Positions 18,073 through 27,206 of a DNA stretch of 64,000 nucleotides are shown in pieces. This stretch comes from CBDBND01 sp965207985 (GTDB lineage: Bacteria; Pseudomonadota; Alphaproteobacteria; Rhodospirillales; Rhodospirillaceae). The position numbers and the translations under genes were made by a program. Where the stretch lies: positions 1-64,000 of the forward strand of contig CBDBND010000017.1 of NCBI GenBank assembly GCA_965207985.1, written 5' to 3'. The first letter of the stretch is position 1. Every line of letters begins with the position of its first letter. Below the pieces are notes generated by a model. It searched no databases, was not told the DNA's origin, and worked only from the letters and a program-made list of their open reading frames with translations.

Positions 18073-19329
18073 ATGACGAATGGATATCGAACCGATCGGT
18101 TGATCCGTCTTGTAACTGAACTTCTCCTGCTGAGTTGTTTGGGATGGTTTGTGTCGAGCAGCGCACATGCGCAAACAGTGCTGTCCTTGTCTGATGCCAT
18201 TGCCGATGCTCTACGTAACAGTCCTGACGTCGTCTGTCTTGACCGAGACCTGGCTTTGCGCTTGGCCGATGCCATTGAGACAGAAACCCGGTCCAATCCG
18301 GAAGTCGAGGTGCTGGCAACCTATTCCGATAAAGGCGATGGCGTCGGACTCGAAGTTGAAGTGGCCCAACCTCTCAGATTCTCCGATTTCGAGTTGCGTC
18401 CGCTCTATGCCAAGGCCATCCGTCAAGCCGCGACCATTGAACAGGAAGCGGGCTTGTTTGACCTCGTGACCAAGGTCACGGACTTGTATGTGGCGCATTG
18501 GGCGGCTCAATCCCGGGAAGCGTTGGCTCGTCGCGCAGCAGGTGAGGCCAACACGGTCACCGATCAGATCGATCGCATTCGCCGTGAACAAGCGCTTCCC
18601 ACCGTTCAGTTCAATGTGTTCGTGCCGGAAGCCCTCAGATTGCGCGAAGACGCCACCCTTCATGCCGCCGAGCGGGCTGCGATCGAAGCTCAATTGGCGG
18701 CCGCCGTTGGCGGTAATGGACAGGCGGTGGTGACGTCTGCGGCTGCACCGACTCCGCTTCCACCTCTGGATCGTATTCTCACCTTCGCCGCCGACAATGA
18801 TTTCGGCGCACGCTTGGCCCGGGCGCGCATTACCGTCAATGAAGCGCGCTTGCGTGTGGCAGAGAAAGACCGCATGCCTCTGCTGACACCGCGTGCCAGC
18901 TACGAAGTTGAACCGGGTGGAGAGGCGCGCAATTGGGGCATTGGCGTCGCTCTGGAAATCCCCTTGTGGGATACCAACGAAGCGGAAATCGCCAGGGCCC
19001 GCGCCGCTTTGCAGGAGGCTCGCACCCATCTGGCCCTTCTCAATTCAGGCGCACGGGAGGCACTGGTCGTCGGTCTCTACCGTCAAGTCTCACTGTTGGA
19101 TGCGCGGGCGGACACCTATAACCAGGAAATCGTACCCGCGTACCGGAAAAGCTATGCCGATATCAGAGCCATGTTCGATCAGGGCCAAGTGGACCTGCTC
19201 GATCTTTGGCAAGTTCAAGCGTCTCTCCTTGCAGCGGAGGAAGACGCGGTTTCAACCATCATCGACGCACGTACTGCCCGTGTGGCTTTGGAAAAGGCCA
19301 TTGGCGGCAAACTCGAACAGGTGAACTGA
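18073..19329 (+). CDS. TolC/CzcC-type outer membrane efflux protein
   Basis: A 418-residue outer-membrane channel subunit of a tripartite metal efflux pump. A signal peptide (ELLLLSCLGWFVSSSAHAQ) is followed by the two-fold OEP repeat: LSLSDAIADALRNSP, NPEVEVLATYSDKG, and in the second half LARARITVNEARLRVAEKDR..., VALEIPLWDTNEAEIARARAAL. The motif order fits the CzcC/CusC group. I use the ATG at 18073; the frame extends to a TTG at 18016. The fusion-protein gene follows after 1 base. Confidence 0.86.
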   Translation: MTNGYRTDRLIRLVTELLLLSCLGWFVSSSAHAQTVLSLSDAIADALRNSPDVVCLDRDLALRLADAIETETRSNPEVEVLATYSDKGDGVGLEVEVAQPLRFSDFELRPLYAKAIRQAATIEQEAGLFDLVTKVTDLYVAHWAAQSREALARRAAGEANTVTDQIDRIRREQALPTVQFNVFVPEALRLREDATLHAAERAAIEAQLAAAVGGNGQAVVTSAAAPTPLPPLDRILTFAADNDFGARLARARITVNEARLRVAEKDRMPLLTPRASYEVEPGGEARNWGIGVALEIPLWDTNEAEIARARAALQEARTHLALLNSGAREALVVGLYRQVSLLDARADTYNQEIVPAYRKSYADIRAMFDQGQVDLLDLWQVQASLLAAEEDAVSTIIDARTARVALEKAIGGKLEQVN

Positions 19330-19330
19330 C

Positions 19331-20326
19331 ATGCCTAACACCCTTTTCAGATTCTTCATTCTTGTTCTTTTCCTGACGTGTTTCGGGCCACTGCCGCCTG
19401 CAGTGGCGCAGGACGACCATGATCACGACCACGATGAAGAGGATCATGATCACGATCATGATCATGAAGAAGAGACAGGTGGTCCGCTGACGCTGACCTC
19501 TGTGCAAATGGCCAATCTGGGCATTGCCACAGCAACGGCTGAGATTCGTGAGATTCAGGAAACCGTTAAACTCATCTGTTCCGTCGAAGTCCTACCCGAG
19601 CGGCAAGCCCACGTCAGCCCGCGGTTCGACGGACAAATTCGCGATGTGCGCGCCACTTTGGGCGACCAGGTACAGCAGGGTCAAAGACTTGTGGTGGTCG
19701 AACCCATCATAGCCGGTGCAGCGACACTGATCCTGACGTCCCCCATTACCGGTGTGATTTCGGACCAATCCGCGCGAATTGGACAAACGGTGGAAGCGAC
19801 GTCCGTGTTGTTCGAGATTTCCGATCACTCCCGCATGCTTCTTCACGGCACGATGATGGAAAGTCCAGACATCACCCGTATCCGGGCCGGTCAAACAGCC
19901 ACCATACATCTTGACGCGTTACCGGGCAGGCCCCTCGTTGCACAAGTGGCCCGTGTTTACATGGCGCGAGAAGAGGGTACGGGCTTGTTCACCGTCCATG
20001 CCGAAACAGACAACACAGAGGGGATTCTTTACCCAGGCATGATGGGCACCATGTCCGTCGCCGTCGGCAACCCTGTTACCGGGATCCTCATTCCGTCCCG
20101 CGCCATACTCGGCGGGTTCGGCGACCGTTTTGTCTTCGTTCAAAACGGCGACGAGTTTGAACGGCGGGCCGTGGTCGAAGGATTGGTGACGGGCGCCAAT
20201 ACGGAAATTCTTGAAGGTGTGTTCTCCGGCGAACAAGTAGTCATACAAGGGCATTATCAGCTGCAGTACATGGGCGAGGGAGCTGCCGGTCTGCCGACCG
20301 ATCCCCACGCCGGCCACAACCACTGA
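19331..20326 (+). CDS. Periplasmic adaptor (membrane fusion protein) of a heavy-metal RND pump, His/Asp-rich
   Basis: A 331-residue HlyD/CusB-type adaptor. The signal peptide (FFILVLFLTCFGPLPPAVAQ) leads straight into a low-complexity DDHDHDHDEEDHDHDHDHEE tract that should bind metal cations. Barrel-sandwich (VSPRFDGQIRDVRATLGDQV, SPITGVISDQSARIGQTV), beta-barrel (RAGQTATIHLDALPGRP) and C-terminal membrane-proximal domains follow, and the protein ends with HAGHNH. It links the TolC-type channel to the RND pump. It has the same orientation as both, with 10 bases to the RND start. A zinc, cobalt or nickel substrate is inferred from the His/Asp tract. Confidence 0.88.
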   Translation: MPNTLFRFFILVLFLTCFGPLPPAVAQDDHDHDHDEEDHDHDHDHEEETGGPLTLTSVQMANLGIATATAEIREIQETVKLICSVEVLPERQAHVSPRFDGQIRDVRATLGDQVQQGQRLVVVEPIIAGAATLILTSPITGVISDQSARIGQTVEATSVLFEISDHSRMLLHGTMMESPDITRIRAGQTATIHLDALPGRPLVAQVARVYMAREEGTGLFTVHAETDNTEGILYPGMMGTMSVAVGNPVTGILIPSRAILGGFGDRFVFVQNGDEFERRAVVEGLVTGANTEILEGVFSGEQVVIQGHYQLQYMGEGAAGLPTDPHAGHNH

Positions 20327-20336
20327 GGATTGCGCT

Positions 20337-22980
20337 GTGCTTGATTCCCTCATCGCCCTATCGATTCGCCATCGCCTGCTGGTGGTAGCCATTGCAGCGC
20401 TCAGTTTTGTGTATGGCGGTATCGCCATCCAGAACTTGCCAATTGACGTTTTGCCTGACCTCAACCGGCCGACGGTGACCATCTTCACGGAATCAGAAGG
20501 TCTGTCTCCGGAAGAAGTGGAAACCCTGGTGACCCGGCCCATCGAAGCCGCGGTTTACGGCGCCAACGGTGTTGTCCGAGTGCGGTCCGCGTCGTCCATC
20601 GGACTGTCCATCGTCTGGGTCGAGTTCGACTGGAATATGGATATCTATGTGGCACGGCAAATCGTCTCCGAGAAACTATCTCAGGCACGCGAAGCTATTT
20701 ACGGGCGGGTTAACCCAACTCTCGGGCCGATTACATCGATCATGGGCAACATCATGGCCATTGGTGTCACCGGGGGGCCGCAAACGGATCCCATGACCTT
20801 GCGTACTTTGGCCGAATGGGACGTTCGTCAAAGACTTCTAGCCCTTCCGGGGATCGCGCAGATCACCGTGGTCGGCGGTCAGCTGCGGCAATTTCAAGTG
20901 CTGATCGACCCTGAGCGGCTGGTATTCCATAGAGTGCCTCTGTCGTCGGTACTCGAAGCGCTGGAACAGACAAACCTCAATGCCACGGGAGGCTTTCTCC
21001 TTAGCGACTACACCGAAGGATTGATCCGGGTTCTTGGTCGGGCACAAACGGCAGACGAGATCGCATCGACGATCATACCATTGCCCGAAACACCGGGCCG
21101 TCGGGTCACCATCGATCAGATCGCCGAAGTGCGCATAGCCGGACCGGTTGCACCGCGCGGCGATGCCTCCATTAACGCTGACCCTGGTGCCATACTTTCC
21201 ATTCAAAAACAACCGGACGCGGACACGGTCTCTCTGGTTGCCGCCATCAGAGCGGAACTGGATGCCATGCAAAGCACGCTTCCACCCGGTGTCGAATTGC
21301 ATGACGACATTTTTTCACAAAGCGAATTCATTGAAATTGCCGTGGCCAATGTAAAAGAGGCTTTGCGCGACGGTGCCATTCTCGTGACTATTGTGTTGTT
21401 TCTGTTCCTCTTTAACGTCCGAACCACTTTCATCACCCTGACAGCCTTACCGCTGTCGCTGGTGCTCACCCTGCTGGTCTTTCAGGTGTTGGGACTCACA
21501 ATAAACACAATGACCCTCGGCGGTATTGCCATCGCCATCGGTCAATTGGTAGATGACGCCATTGTTGGTGTTGAAAATACGTTCAGACGGCTGCGCCAAA
21601 ACCGGCTTAAGGGAGAGCCTGTCCCGCCTCTTGACGTGGTGCTGAAAGCGACGCGGGAGGTGCGGGATCCCATTATTTTCGCCACGTTCATCGTCATTCT
21701 CGTATTCCTCCCCATGTTTGCCTTGTCGGGTGTGGAGGGACGCATCTTTACGCCGCTTGGCATCGCTTATGTCACGTCCATCGCTGCCTCTCTGATCGTG
21801 TTTCTCACCGCGACACCAGCGTTGTGTGCATACCTCTTGCCCCGCATGAAGCAAATGAGCACTGAACGGGAAGGCATCGTGGTGCGCGCAGTTAAATGGG
21901 CTCAAGCGCAAATCCTTACTGTCCTGTTTCCTGCCCGTTTCATCGTGTTCGGCATTTTCGCAGTTCTATTGAGTGGAGCGGTGTGGTTGACATCCCAATT
22001 CGGCCAGGCCTTTTTGCCCGAATTTAACGAAGGCGCCTTGAACGTCTCTGTGGTCATGGCGCCTGGTACATCGCTTGCGGAATCAAACCGCATTGCCACG
22101 TCGGCCGAAAAGCAGGTTCTGGATTTACCGGAAGTCATCAAAGTCGGGCGGCGCTCGGGCCGAGCGGAAAACGACGAACATGTGGAAAGCATCAACGTTT
22201 CCGAGCTGGAGTTTTTCTTGATCGAGTCTGACCGGCCGAGAAGCGAAGTGATCGACGATATCCGCGAACGCATGGAAGAAATCCCCGGCGTGTTGACCAA
22301 TATCGGCCAACCCTTGTCCCATCGCATTGATCACGCTATTGCGGGCGTACGGGCGCAAATCGCCATCAAGATTTTTGGCGATGACATGGCCGAACTACGC
22401 CGCCTCGCCCGTTTGGTGGAAGGGCAGGTGGAAGGCGTCGAGGGAGTGGTCGATCTCAGTGTCGAACAGCAGGTGTTGACTGAACAACTCCACATTCGCG
22501 TCGATCGTGATCAGATCCTCAACCGCGGTCTCACTGTGGCGCACGTGGCGGAATACGCAGAGCTTGCTCTTAACGGCCGCACCGTCAGTCAGATCATCGA
22601 CGGAATCCGCACTTACGACCTGGTGGTGCGCTTCGATGACGATAGCCGGGCGACGCCGGACTCCATCCGTACGTTACCGGTCGAAATAGTCGAAGGCGGC
22701 TACGTGCTGTTGGAGTTGCTGGCTGATGTGGAAGAGGCCCTTGGCGCCAATGTCATTAACCGGGAGAACGGTCAGCGGCGAATCATTGTTCAAGCCAATG
22801 TGGCGGACAGGGACCCTTTCGTAATATTCGGCGGCGAGTATGAAAGTCAGACGGTTGCGTTACGGGCCATCATCCTTCTCGCCGCGATCGCGTTTCTTGG
22901 CATGTTCCTGGTGCTTTACGCTCATCTTGGTAGCGTCAACTTCGCCCTGCAGGTCATGCTGTCTATTCCCTTGGCCTTCA
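20337..22980 (+). pseudogene. Heavy-metal efflux RND transporter (CzcA/CusA type), N-terminal 881 residues, broken by inversion
   Basis: It starts at a GTG with GAGGAT six bases upstream. LIALSIRHRLLVVAIAALSF, DLNRPTVTIFTESEGLSPEE and VYGANGVVRVRS mark a heavy-metal RND pump that drives cation export with protons. Membrane helices 2-6 (TLGGIAIAIGQLVDDAIVGVEN) and most of the second periplasmic domain are present. The frame is lost after ALQVMLSIPLAF, where the 3' half of an IS630 transposase gene begins. The missing C-terminus (141 residues) lies on the minus strand at 28834-29261. Joining the two gives 1022 residues, the normal length. The membrane segments that close the pump are absent, so this half should not function alone. 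Confidence 0.92.
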
Positions 22981-23427
22981 AAGGGCGCGCGACTGATCGG
23001 CGAGGCGCCACATGGCCGCTGGCACACCGCGACCTTCCTCGCCGCGCTGCGCCACGACCGAATCGATGCGCCCTGGCTCGTCGACGGGCCGATCAACGGC
23101 GAGCGCTTCCGCATCTATGTGCAGGACGTGTTGGTCCCAACCCTCAAGCCCGGCGACATCGTCATCATGGACAACCTCGGCTCTCACAAGTCCAAGGCCG
23201 TGCGACAGGCCATCCGCCAGGCCGGCGCCCGGCTCCTGTTCCTGCCCAAGTACTCCCCCGACCTCAATCCCATCGAGCAGGTCTTCGCCAAGCTCAAGCA
23301 TCTGCTTCGCCTCGAAGCGCCGCGAACCGTCGAGGCCGTCTCAGCCGCCATCGGCAGACTCCTCGATACCTATACCTCAAATGAATGCGCCAACTATTTC
23401 AAAAACGCAGGATATGACCCAACCTAA
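22981..23427 (+). pseudogene. IS630-family transposase, C-terminal half
   Basis: In the frame starting AAG at 22981 it encodes KGARLIGEAPHGRWHTATF, then VIMDNLGSHKSKAVR (second catalytic Asp with the family DNxxxH motif) and LLFLPKYSPDLNPIEQVFAKLK (catalytic Glu), ending at the TAA at 23425-23427. There is no start of its own; it continues from the 5' half now at 29262-29682. In the opposite, RND-derived frame translation would run on to 23384 and add a meaningless tail to the pump fragment. Confidence 0.92.
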
Positions 23428-23440
23428 AATCATACCGCTC
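22981..23440 (+). mobile_element. IS630 element, 3' half (copy 2), with right terminal end
   Basis: This piece encodes the C-terminal half of the transposase and ends at the element terminus (...ATACCGCTC at 23440), which is followed by TA (23441-23442), the IS630 target dinucleotide. The matching other terminus, GAGCTTTATG on the minus strand, begins at 29775 beside another TA. The two halves were separated by the inversion. Confidence 0.88.
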
Positions 23441-24534
23441 TAGGTCTCTCGATTGAACATCCATTTGGCGACGAACGGTGCCGCTGTGATCAGAATGGCA
23501 ATGCGCACCAGATGATGAACGGCAACGAAGGCCGGATCGATGTCAAAAGCGATGGCGATCAGGCACATTTCGGCCACCCCGCCGGGCGTGAACGACAACA
23601 GGGTGGTGAGGAACGCCACGCCAGTCAGCCGGCTGACAAGGAGCGCAAAGGCGGCGGAAATGGTCATGACCACCGCGGTGGCCGCGATGGCGTGCCGGCT
23701 GACGCGGAAAAACGTCGTCGGTGTGACGGTTGAAAAGCGCGACCCGATGGCCGAGCCAAGCACCCACAGACAGAACCACAATGCCGCGTCAGGCGGACGC
23801 CAGTCCACCATCCCGCCCAGATAGAGAGCTGCCGACGCCAGCATCGCACCGGTCATGGCCGAGGCAGGCAGACGGAAGACTCTGGCGAGGCCAAAGCCGA
23901 ACACCGCTGCCAGCGTCAGAAGGATACCGTCAGTCCAAGAGAACGGTCCGCCTTCTGGCAGCACGGACGCCGATGCCGCACCGCTGGCAGTGGACAGGAC
24001 GACGACCATGGGCATGAGGAACACGACAATGACCACGCGCAAGCCTTGGGTCAACGCGATCATGCGTTCGTCAGCACCGGAGTCTCCGCCAATGATGACC
24101 ATGGCGGTCAATGTGCCCGGCGCGCCGGAGAACATGGCCGTCGGCGGATCAAAGGATGCGAAGCGCCGATAATAAATGCCTGCGACAAGCGTAATCAGAG
24201 GGATGAAGACAAGCATGAACAGCAGGCTGTAGATCCACTCTCCTGCCCGGGCGAGCAGCTCAGGCGAAAACGATCCACCGAGAAACACACCGATGACGCA
24301 GAGGGTCACCACCCGCACACCATGGGGCACCAACACGGGAACGCCTCTGACCGAGGCGATGATGTTCACCACCATGGGTCCCAGCATCCAAGCCAATGGA
24401 ACAGCCAGAGCTGAAAAAACGGCACCACCAATCGCACCGACGCCCAGTGACAAAGCAATCGGTTTCAAACCAGTCCGTACTAGAGGAGGCTGGTGTTCAT
24501 CGTTTTCGGAGTGTGAAGACTTGGTTTTTGACAC
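23440..24534 (-). CDS. AbrB-family integral membrane protein (ammonia monooxygenase-like regulator family)
   Basis: A 364-residue membrane protein with two repeats of the AbrB pattern: LGVGAIGGAVFSALAVPLAWMLGP and, in the second half, FRLPASAMTGAMLASAALYLGG. Conserved FSGAPGTLTAMV and LSFTPGGVAEMCLIAIAF follow each repeat, the family hallmarks. The function is poorly known; related proteins have been proposed as transporters or regulators. I use the GTG at 24534, which avoids overlap with the divergent VOC gene; the frame is open to 24684. Its TAG stop is built from the TA target site plus the first base of the IS630 end, yet the reconstructed empty site also reads TAG, so the protein is unaltered. 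Confidence 0.82.
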   Translation of the reverse strand: MSKTKSSHSENDEHQPPLVRTGLKPIALSLGVGAIGGAVFSALAVPLAWMLGPMVVNIIASVRGVPVLVPHGVRVVTLCVIGVFLGGSFSPELLARAGEWIYSLLFMLVFIPLITLVAGIYYRRFASFDPPTAMFSGAPGTLTAMVIIGGDSGADERMIALTQGLRVVIVVFLMPMVVVLSTASGAASASVLPEGGPFSWTDGILLTLAAVFGFGLARVFRLPASAMTGAMLASAALYLGGMVDWRPPDAALWFCLWVLGSAIGSRFSTVTPTTFFRVSRHAIAATAVVMTISAAFALLVSRLTGVAFLTTLLSFTPGGVAEMCLIAIAFDIDPAFVAVHHLVRIAILITAAPFVAKWMFNRET

Positions 24535-24654
24535 AACACACGAACCTGCAGTCTCAATCACCCTACCCGTCAAAACCCGACTTAGAAAGTGTGAAGAAAA
24601 AAGATCGATTGCGGTGGCCGGACGCGGCACACTCCTGCGGAAGGGAGAGCAACG

Positions 24655-25620
24655 ATGCAATTTACGCCGGGGCACGGCTGGCAAGAAGTGGTTACCAGCG
24701 TGCGCAATCTGAATCGCTGGATCGAGGACCTGGACACCCTAGCGGGATGGTCTTTGGTCTCTCGTGGACCGACCGATGACCGCCTCCTTAAAGCATGGCA
24801 TCTCACAGATAAGGCGCAGGCAGAAGAAGCTGTCGTGATCTGCCGGGATGATCCGGCGCGGTGGATGCGTTTGATGTCTTTCAGCGGCGTACCCCAGAAG
24901 CAAATTCGCTCAAGCGGAAAGCCGTGGGAAACCGGCGGCTTGTTTTCCATTCTCATTTATGCCGCCGATACCGAAGCGGCCGTTGCGCGCGCTCAGAAGA
25001 TCGGCTGGAGTGCCTATAACGAACCTGTGGTTATGGAATTTGGCGGCCGGGAACTGCTGAACGTTGTCTTGCGCGGCCCCGACGGCTGTAATTTCGGTCT
25101 GTATCAGCCCTTGACGCCGAAACCGGACAAACCGTTTCCCTTTAGCAAATTAGGCCCGCCGTTCAACGGTCAGCAAATGGTCCGCAATACAGCGACGACA
25201 GAACGCTTCTACGCCGAAACCCTTGGTTGGCAAAGCTGGTTTACGGATGCGATCAAACTGACCTGCAATAACTTCGGTATTCCCGACAATCTCGTCGCGA
25301 TACATCCCAAGCATATTGCTTTGATGCATCCCGGTGACCAGCGCTACGGCCAAGCTGAACTGGTGCAGTGGACTTGGTTCGAAGGCCGTGACTTCACGGA
25401 CCAGGCCATACCCCCCAATCTGGGGCATCTTGCCTTGCGCTGGCCGGTGAACGATTTGGACTCTTACATGAGTAGGTTCAAGAAAACGGGTGTGCCCCTC
25501 ATGGTCGAACCCACGGTGGTCACGCTTCCGCCCCTGGGCGACGTTCGCTTGTGCACCGTGCGCACGCCTGACGGCACCATGTTCGAACTCATCCAACCCA
25601 TCAGTGGTGAGAGCAACTAG
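24655..25620 (+). CDS. Two-domain VOC superfamily protein (tandem copy 1)
   Basis: A 321-residue protein made of two glyoxalase/extradiol-dioxygenase-type modules, roughly residues 5-150 and 160-320 (LNVVLRGPDGCNFGLYQP and VRLCTVRTPDGTMFELIQP end the modules). VOC proteins bind a divalent metal and act as lyases, dioxygenases or isomerases; the substrate cannot be told. It is paralogous to the next gene (shared GGWSL/GW..RGP, WETGG(L/I)FS, GPDG..FG(L/V)Y, NLGH(L/M)ALRWPV) and separated from it by 15 bases. GGAAGGGAG is seen before the ATG. Confidence 0.8.
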   Translation: MQFTPGHGWQEVVTSVRNLNRWIEDLDTLAGWSLVSRGPTDDRLLKAWHLTDKAQAEEAVVICRDDPARWMRLMSFSGVPQKQIRSSGKPWETGGLFSILIYAADTEAAVARAQKIGWSAYNEPVVMEFGGRELLNVVLRGPDGCNFGLYQPLTPKPDKPFPFSKLGPPFNGQQMVRNTATTERFYAETLGWQSWFTDAIKLTCNNFGIPDNLVAIHPKHIALMHPGDQRYGQAELVQWTWFEGRDFTDQAIPPNLGHLALRWPVNDLDSYMSRFKKTGVPLMVEPTVVTLPPLGDVRLCTVRTPDGTMFELIQPISGESN

Positions 25621-25635
25621 AAAGGACGTTACAAA

Positions 25636-26622
25636 ATGGATGCATCCCTCGATATGGACGGCGGCTGGAAAGAAGCCGTGACCATTGTCGCCGACCTCGA
25701 CACATGGTGTGGCCTGGCGGACCGCCTATGCGGCTGGACCATGGCGTATCGTGGTCCGGTGGATCGCGGTATTTTGGACGGATGGTTCCTCGACCAAAGC
25801 ATGAGCGGAGAGGAAGCGCTGTTCCACTGCGGCGAAGAGGCGCAGGGCTTTGTCCGCTTCGTTGCGCTGTCGGGTGTTTCCGGCCGGCAACGCGTGAGGT
25901 CAGGTGCCGCGTCTTGGGAAACGGGCGGCATTTTCTCTCTGATGGTACGGACGAAAGATCTCAAAGCTGTATTTGAAACGGCCTTGAACTGCGGCTGGAC
26001 CACCATCGCTGACCCCGTGTTTATCGATTACAACGGCCGCAAACTTGCCAACGTCATCTTAAGGGGACCGGACGGTGTCTGCTTTGGTGTTTATGAACGG
26101 GTCAAGCCGCCCTTGGAGGGTTGGAATCACATCAAAAACATCAGCCAGCCATTCAATTGTATGCAGATCGTACGCAGCCGCGATGCCACCCGGGATTTTC
26201 ATCACAACGCACTCGGGTTTGACGCCTACGTTGATCATTCCTCACACGCGGCGCAACAAAGGGACAGTCAGTTCGGTCATCCGCGCAACATGACCACGGA
26301 TATCGAAACCCATGCCGCCATCATGCATCCGCGGGGCGTGCTCGGTGCGGACGAACGTGAGAATGGCCGGGTGGAGCTGATCCAATGGGACGGCCTTGAG
26401 GGGCGCGACTTGTCGGACCGCGCTGTCCCACCAAATTTGGGCCACATGGCGTTGCGCTGGCCTGTGTCTGACATTGAAGCATCGGCGGAACGGATCAAAA
26501 CCGCCGGATACACTTTGTACAAAGACATTGGACCGGCGGTTATCGAGCCCTACGGTTCCGTTTCTCTCTGCGGAGTGCGGACGCCTGATGGTGTTCTTTA
26601 TGAATTGTTTCAACCGGTATAG
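25636..26622 (+). CDS. Two-domain VOC superfamily protein (tandem copy 2)
   Basis: A 328-residue paralogue of the preceding gene with the same two-module layout: WETGGIFSLMVRT, LANVILRGPDGVCFGVYE, PPNLGHMALRWPVSD, and VSLCGVRTPDGVLYELFQPV at the end. The pair arose by duplication and then diverged clearly. AGAAAGGACG upstream gives a ribosome site. Both lie in the inverted block, so before the inversion they were on the minus strand. A third two-module VOC gene of a more distant type lies at 29775-30683 and a single-module exported one at 35296; all may serve the same catabolic region. Confidence 0.8.
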   Translation: MDASLDMDGGWKEAVTIVADLDTWCGLADRLCGWTMAYRGPVDRGILDGWFLDQSMSGEEALFHCGEEAQGFVRFVALSGVSGRQRVRSGAASWETGGIFSLMVRTKDLKAVFETALNCGWTTIADPVFIDYNGRKLANVILRGPDGVCFGVYERVKPPLEGWNHIKNISQPFNCMQIVRSRDATRDFHHNALGFDAYVDHSSHAAQQRDSQFGHPRNMTTDIETHAAIMHPRGVLGADERENGRVELIQWDGLEGRDLSDRAVPPNLGHMALRWPVSDIEASAERIKTAGYTLYKDIGPAVIEPYGSVSLCGVRTPDGVLYELFQPV

Positions 26623-26633
26623 TCGATGTCGAT

Positions 26634-26938
26634 CTACTGCGAGGCGGTTAGACAGCGCGTGGCGATGGTCGTGATTTTGTTTTGTATACCGGCAGGCGGG
26701 TTGCGGCCCGCTGCAGTGGCGGACTGATAAGTCTGCATTTCAGCCAAGGTTAGATTGGACTGAATCTCCCGCACCAGACAGCCACAGAGAATCGTACTGT
26801 TCCCGGGCGCTGGCAGACCCGTTGTAGAGAGAAATCCCTGACAAATGGCAGCCAGAGGATCGTTTCCCGTTTGCGCGTAAGTCGGGAAAACCGGAAAATT
26901 CATCAGCACGCCAGCAATAAAGCAGGCCGCTCCCGTAA
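26634..26938 (-). pseudogene. Small exported four-cysteine protein, 5' end lost to an IS fragment
   Basis: The minus-strand frame gives a hydrophobic signal-like stretch (FTGAACFIAGVLMNFPVFP then TYAQ) and a mature part with four Cys (ICQGFL, ILCGCLV, TRCLTASQ) that could form two disulphides. The basic n-region and start codon expected before the hydrophobic stretch are missing: at about 26939 the sequence turns into an IS110-type transposase fragment on the other strand. An internal ATG (in VLMNFP) would give a shorter signal, so residual expression is possible. I do not recognise the family. Confidence 0.55.
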
Positions 26939-27043
26939 ACCGCGCGCCGTGCGTGGTCGCGATGGAGGCGTGCGGCGGCTCGCAGCATTGGGCGCGTGAG
27001 CTTCGGGAGCTCGGCCACGATCCGTGGCTGTTGTGAATCTCGG
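26939..27043 (+). pseudogene. IS110-family transposase fragment
   Basis: In frame from 26942: APCVVAMEACGGSQHWAREL then RELGHDPWLL and a stop. This matches the well-known IS110 N-terminal region (V-x-MEAC-G-x-x-HHWAR-x-L-x-x-LGH). Only about 34 codons remain; neither end of an element is seen. It is the first of three different transposase scraps placed end to end. Confidence 0.7.
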
Positions 27044-27160
27044 TCGGCAAGGATGCCGTCTACTACCATATCGACCCCTCGCGCAGCGCCGAGGCCGCGA
27101 TGAAGCTGTTCGGTTCGGTCAAGGGCACCGTGTTCCTGGTCTGCGACGCGGCACACGCAA
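27044..27160 (+). pseudogene. IS66-like transposase fragment
   Basis: The frame ISVGKDAVYYHIDPSRSAE, AAMKLFGSVKGTVFLVCD resembles the part of IS66-type transposases around D(A/T)VY(F)HIDPSRS and TVLVCD(R). It directly follows the IS110 fragment and is cut off before the expected RYSAYK. The assignment is from memory of the family pattern. Confidence 0.5.
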
Positions 27161-27206
27161 GACGCCTGTTATTGGGGCCGTAGAGCGCGGTGGGAACGTC
27201 GCGGCT
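27161..27206 (+). pseudogene. Probable IS1595-type transposase scrap
   Basis: About 15 codons, RGTRKTPVIGAVERGGNVAA, match the ISXO2-like motif (KTPV-x-GAVERGG-x-V) of IS1595 transposases. In this frame it runs without a stop into the methyltransferase remnant, so a hybrid ORF exists from 27024 to 28328. Confidence 0.45.

Noticed and set aside
19331..19510. CAT/GAT-rich stretch as a simple-sequence contingency repeat
   Set aside because: It encodes the His/Asp tract in frame with varied codons and irregular units, so slippage switching is not supported.
22981..23384. Apparent 1015-residue RND protein extending to 23384
   Set aside because: The last ~135 residues are an out-of-frame translation of IS630 DNA, rich in Arg/Ala/Pro, not pump sequence.
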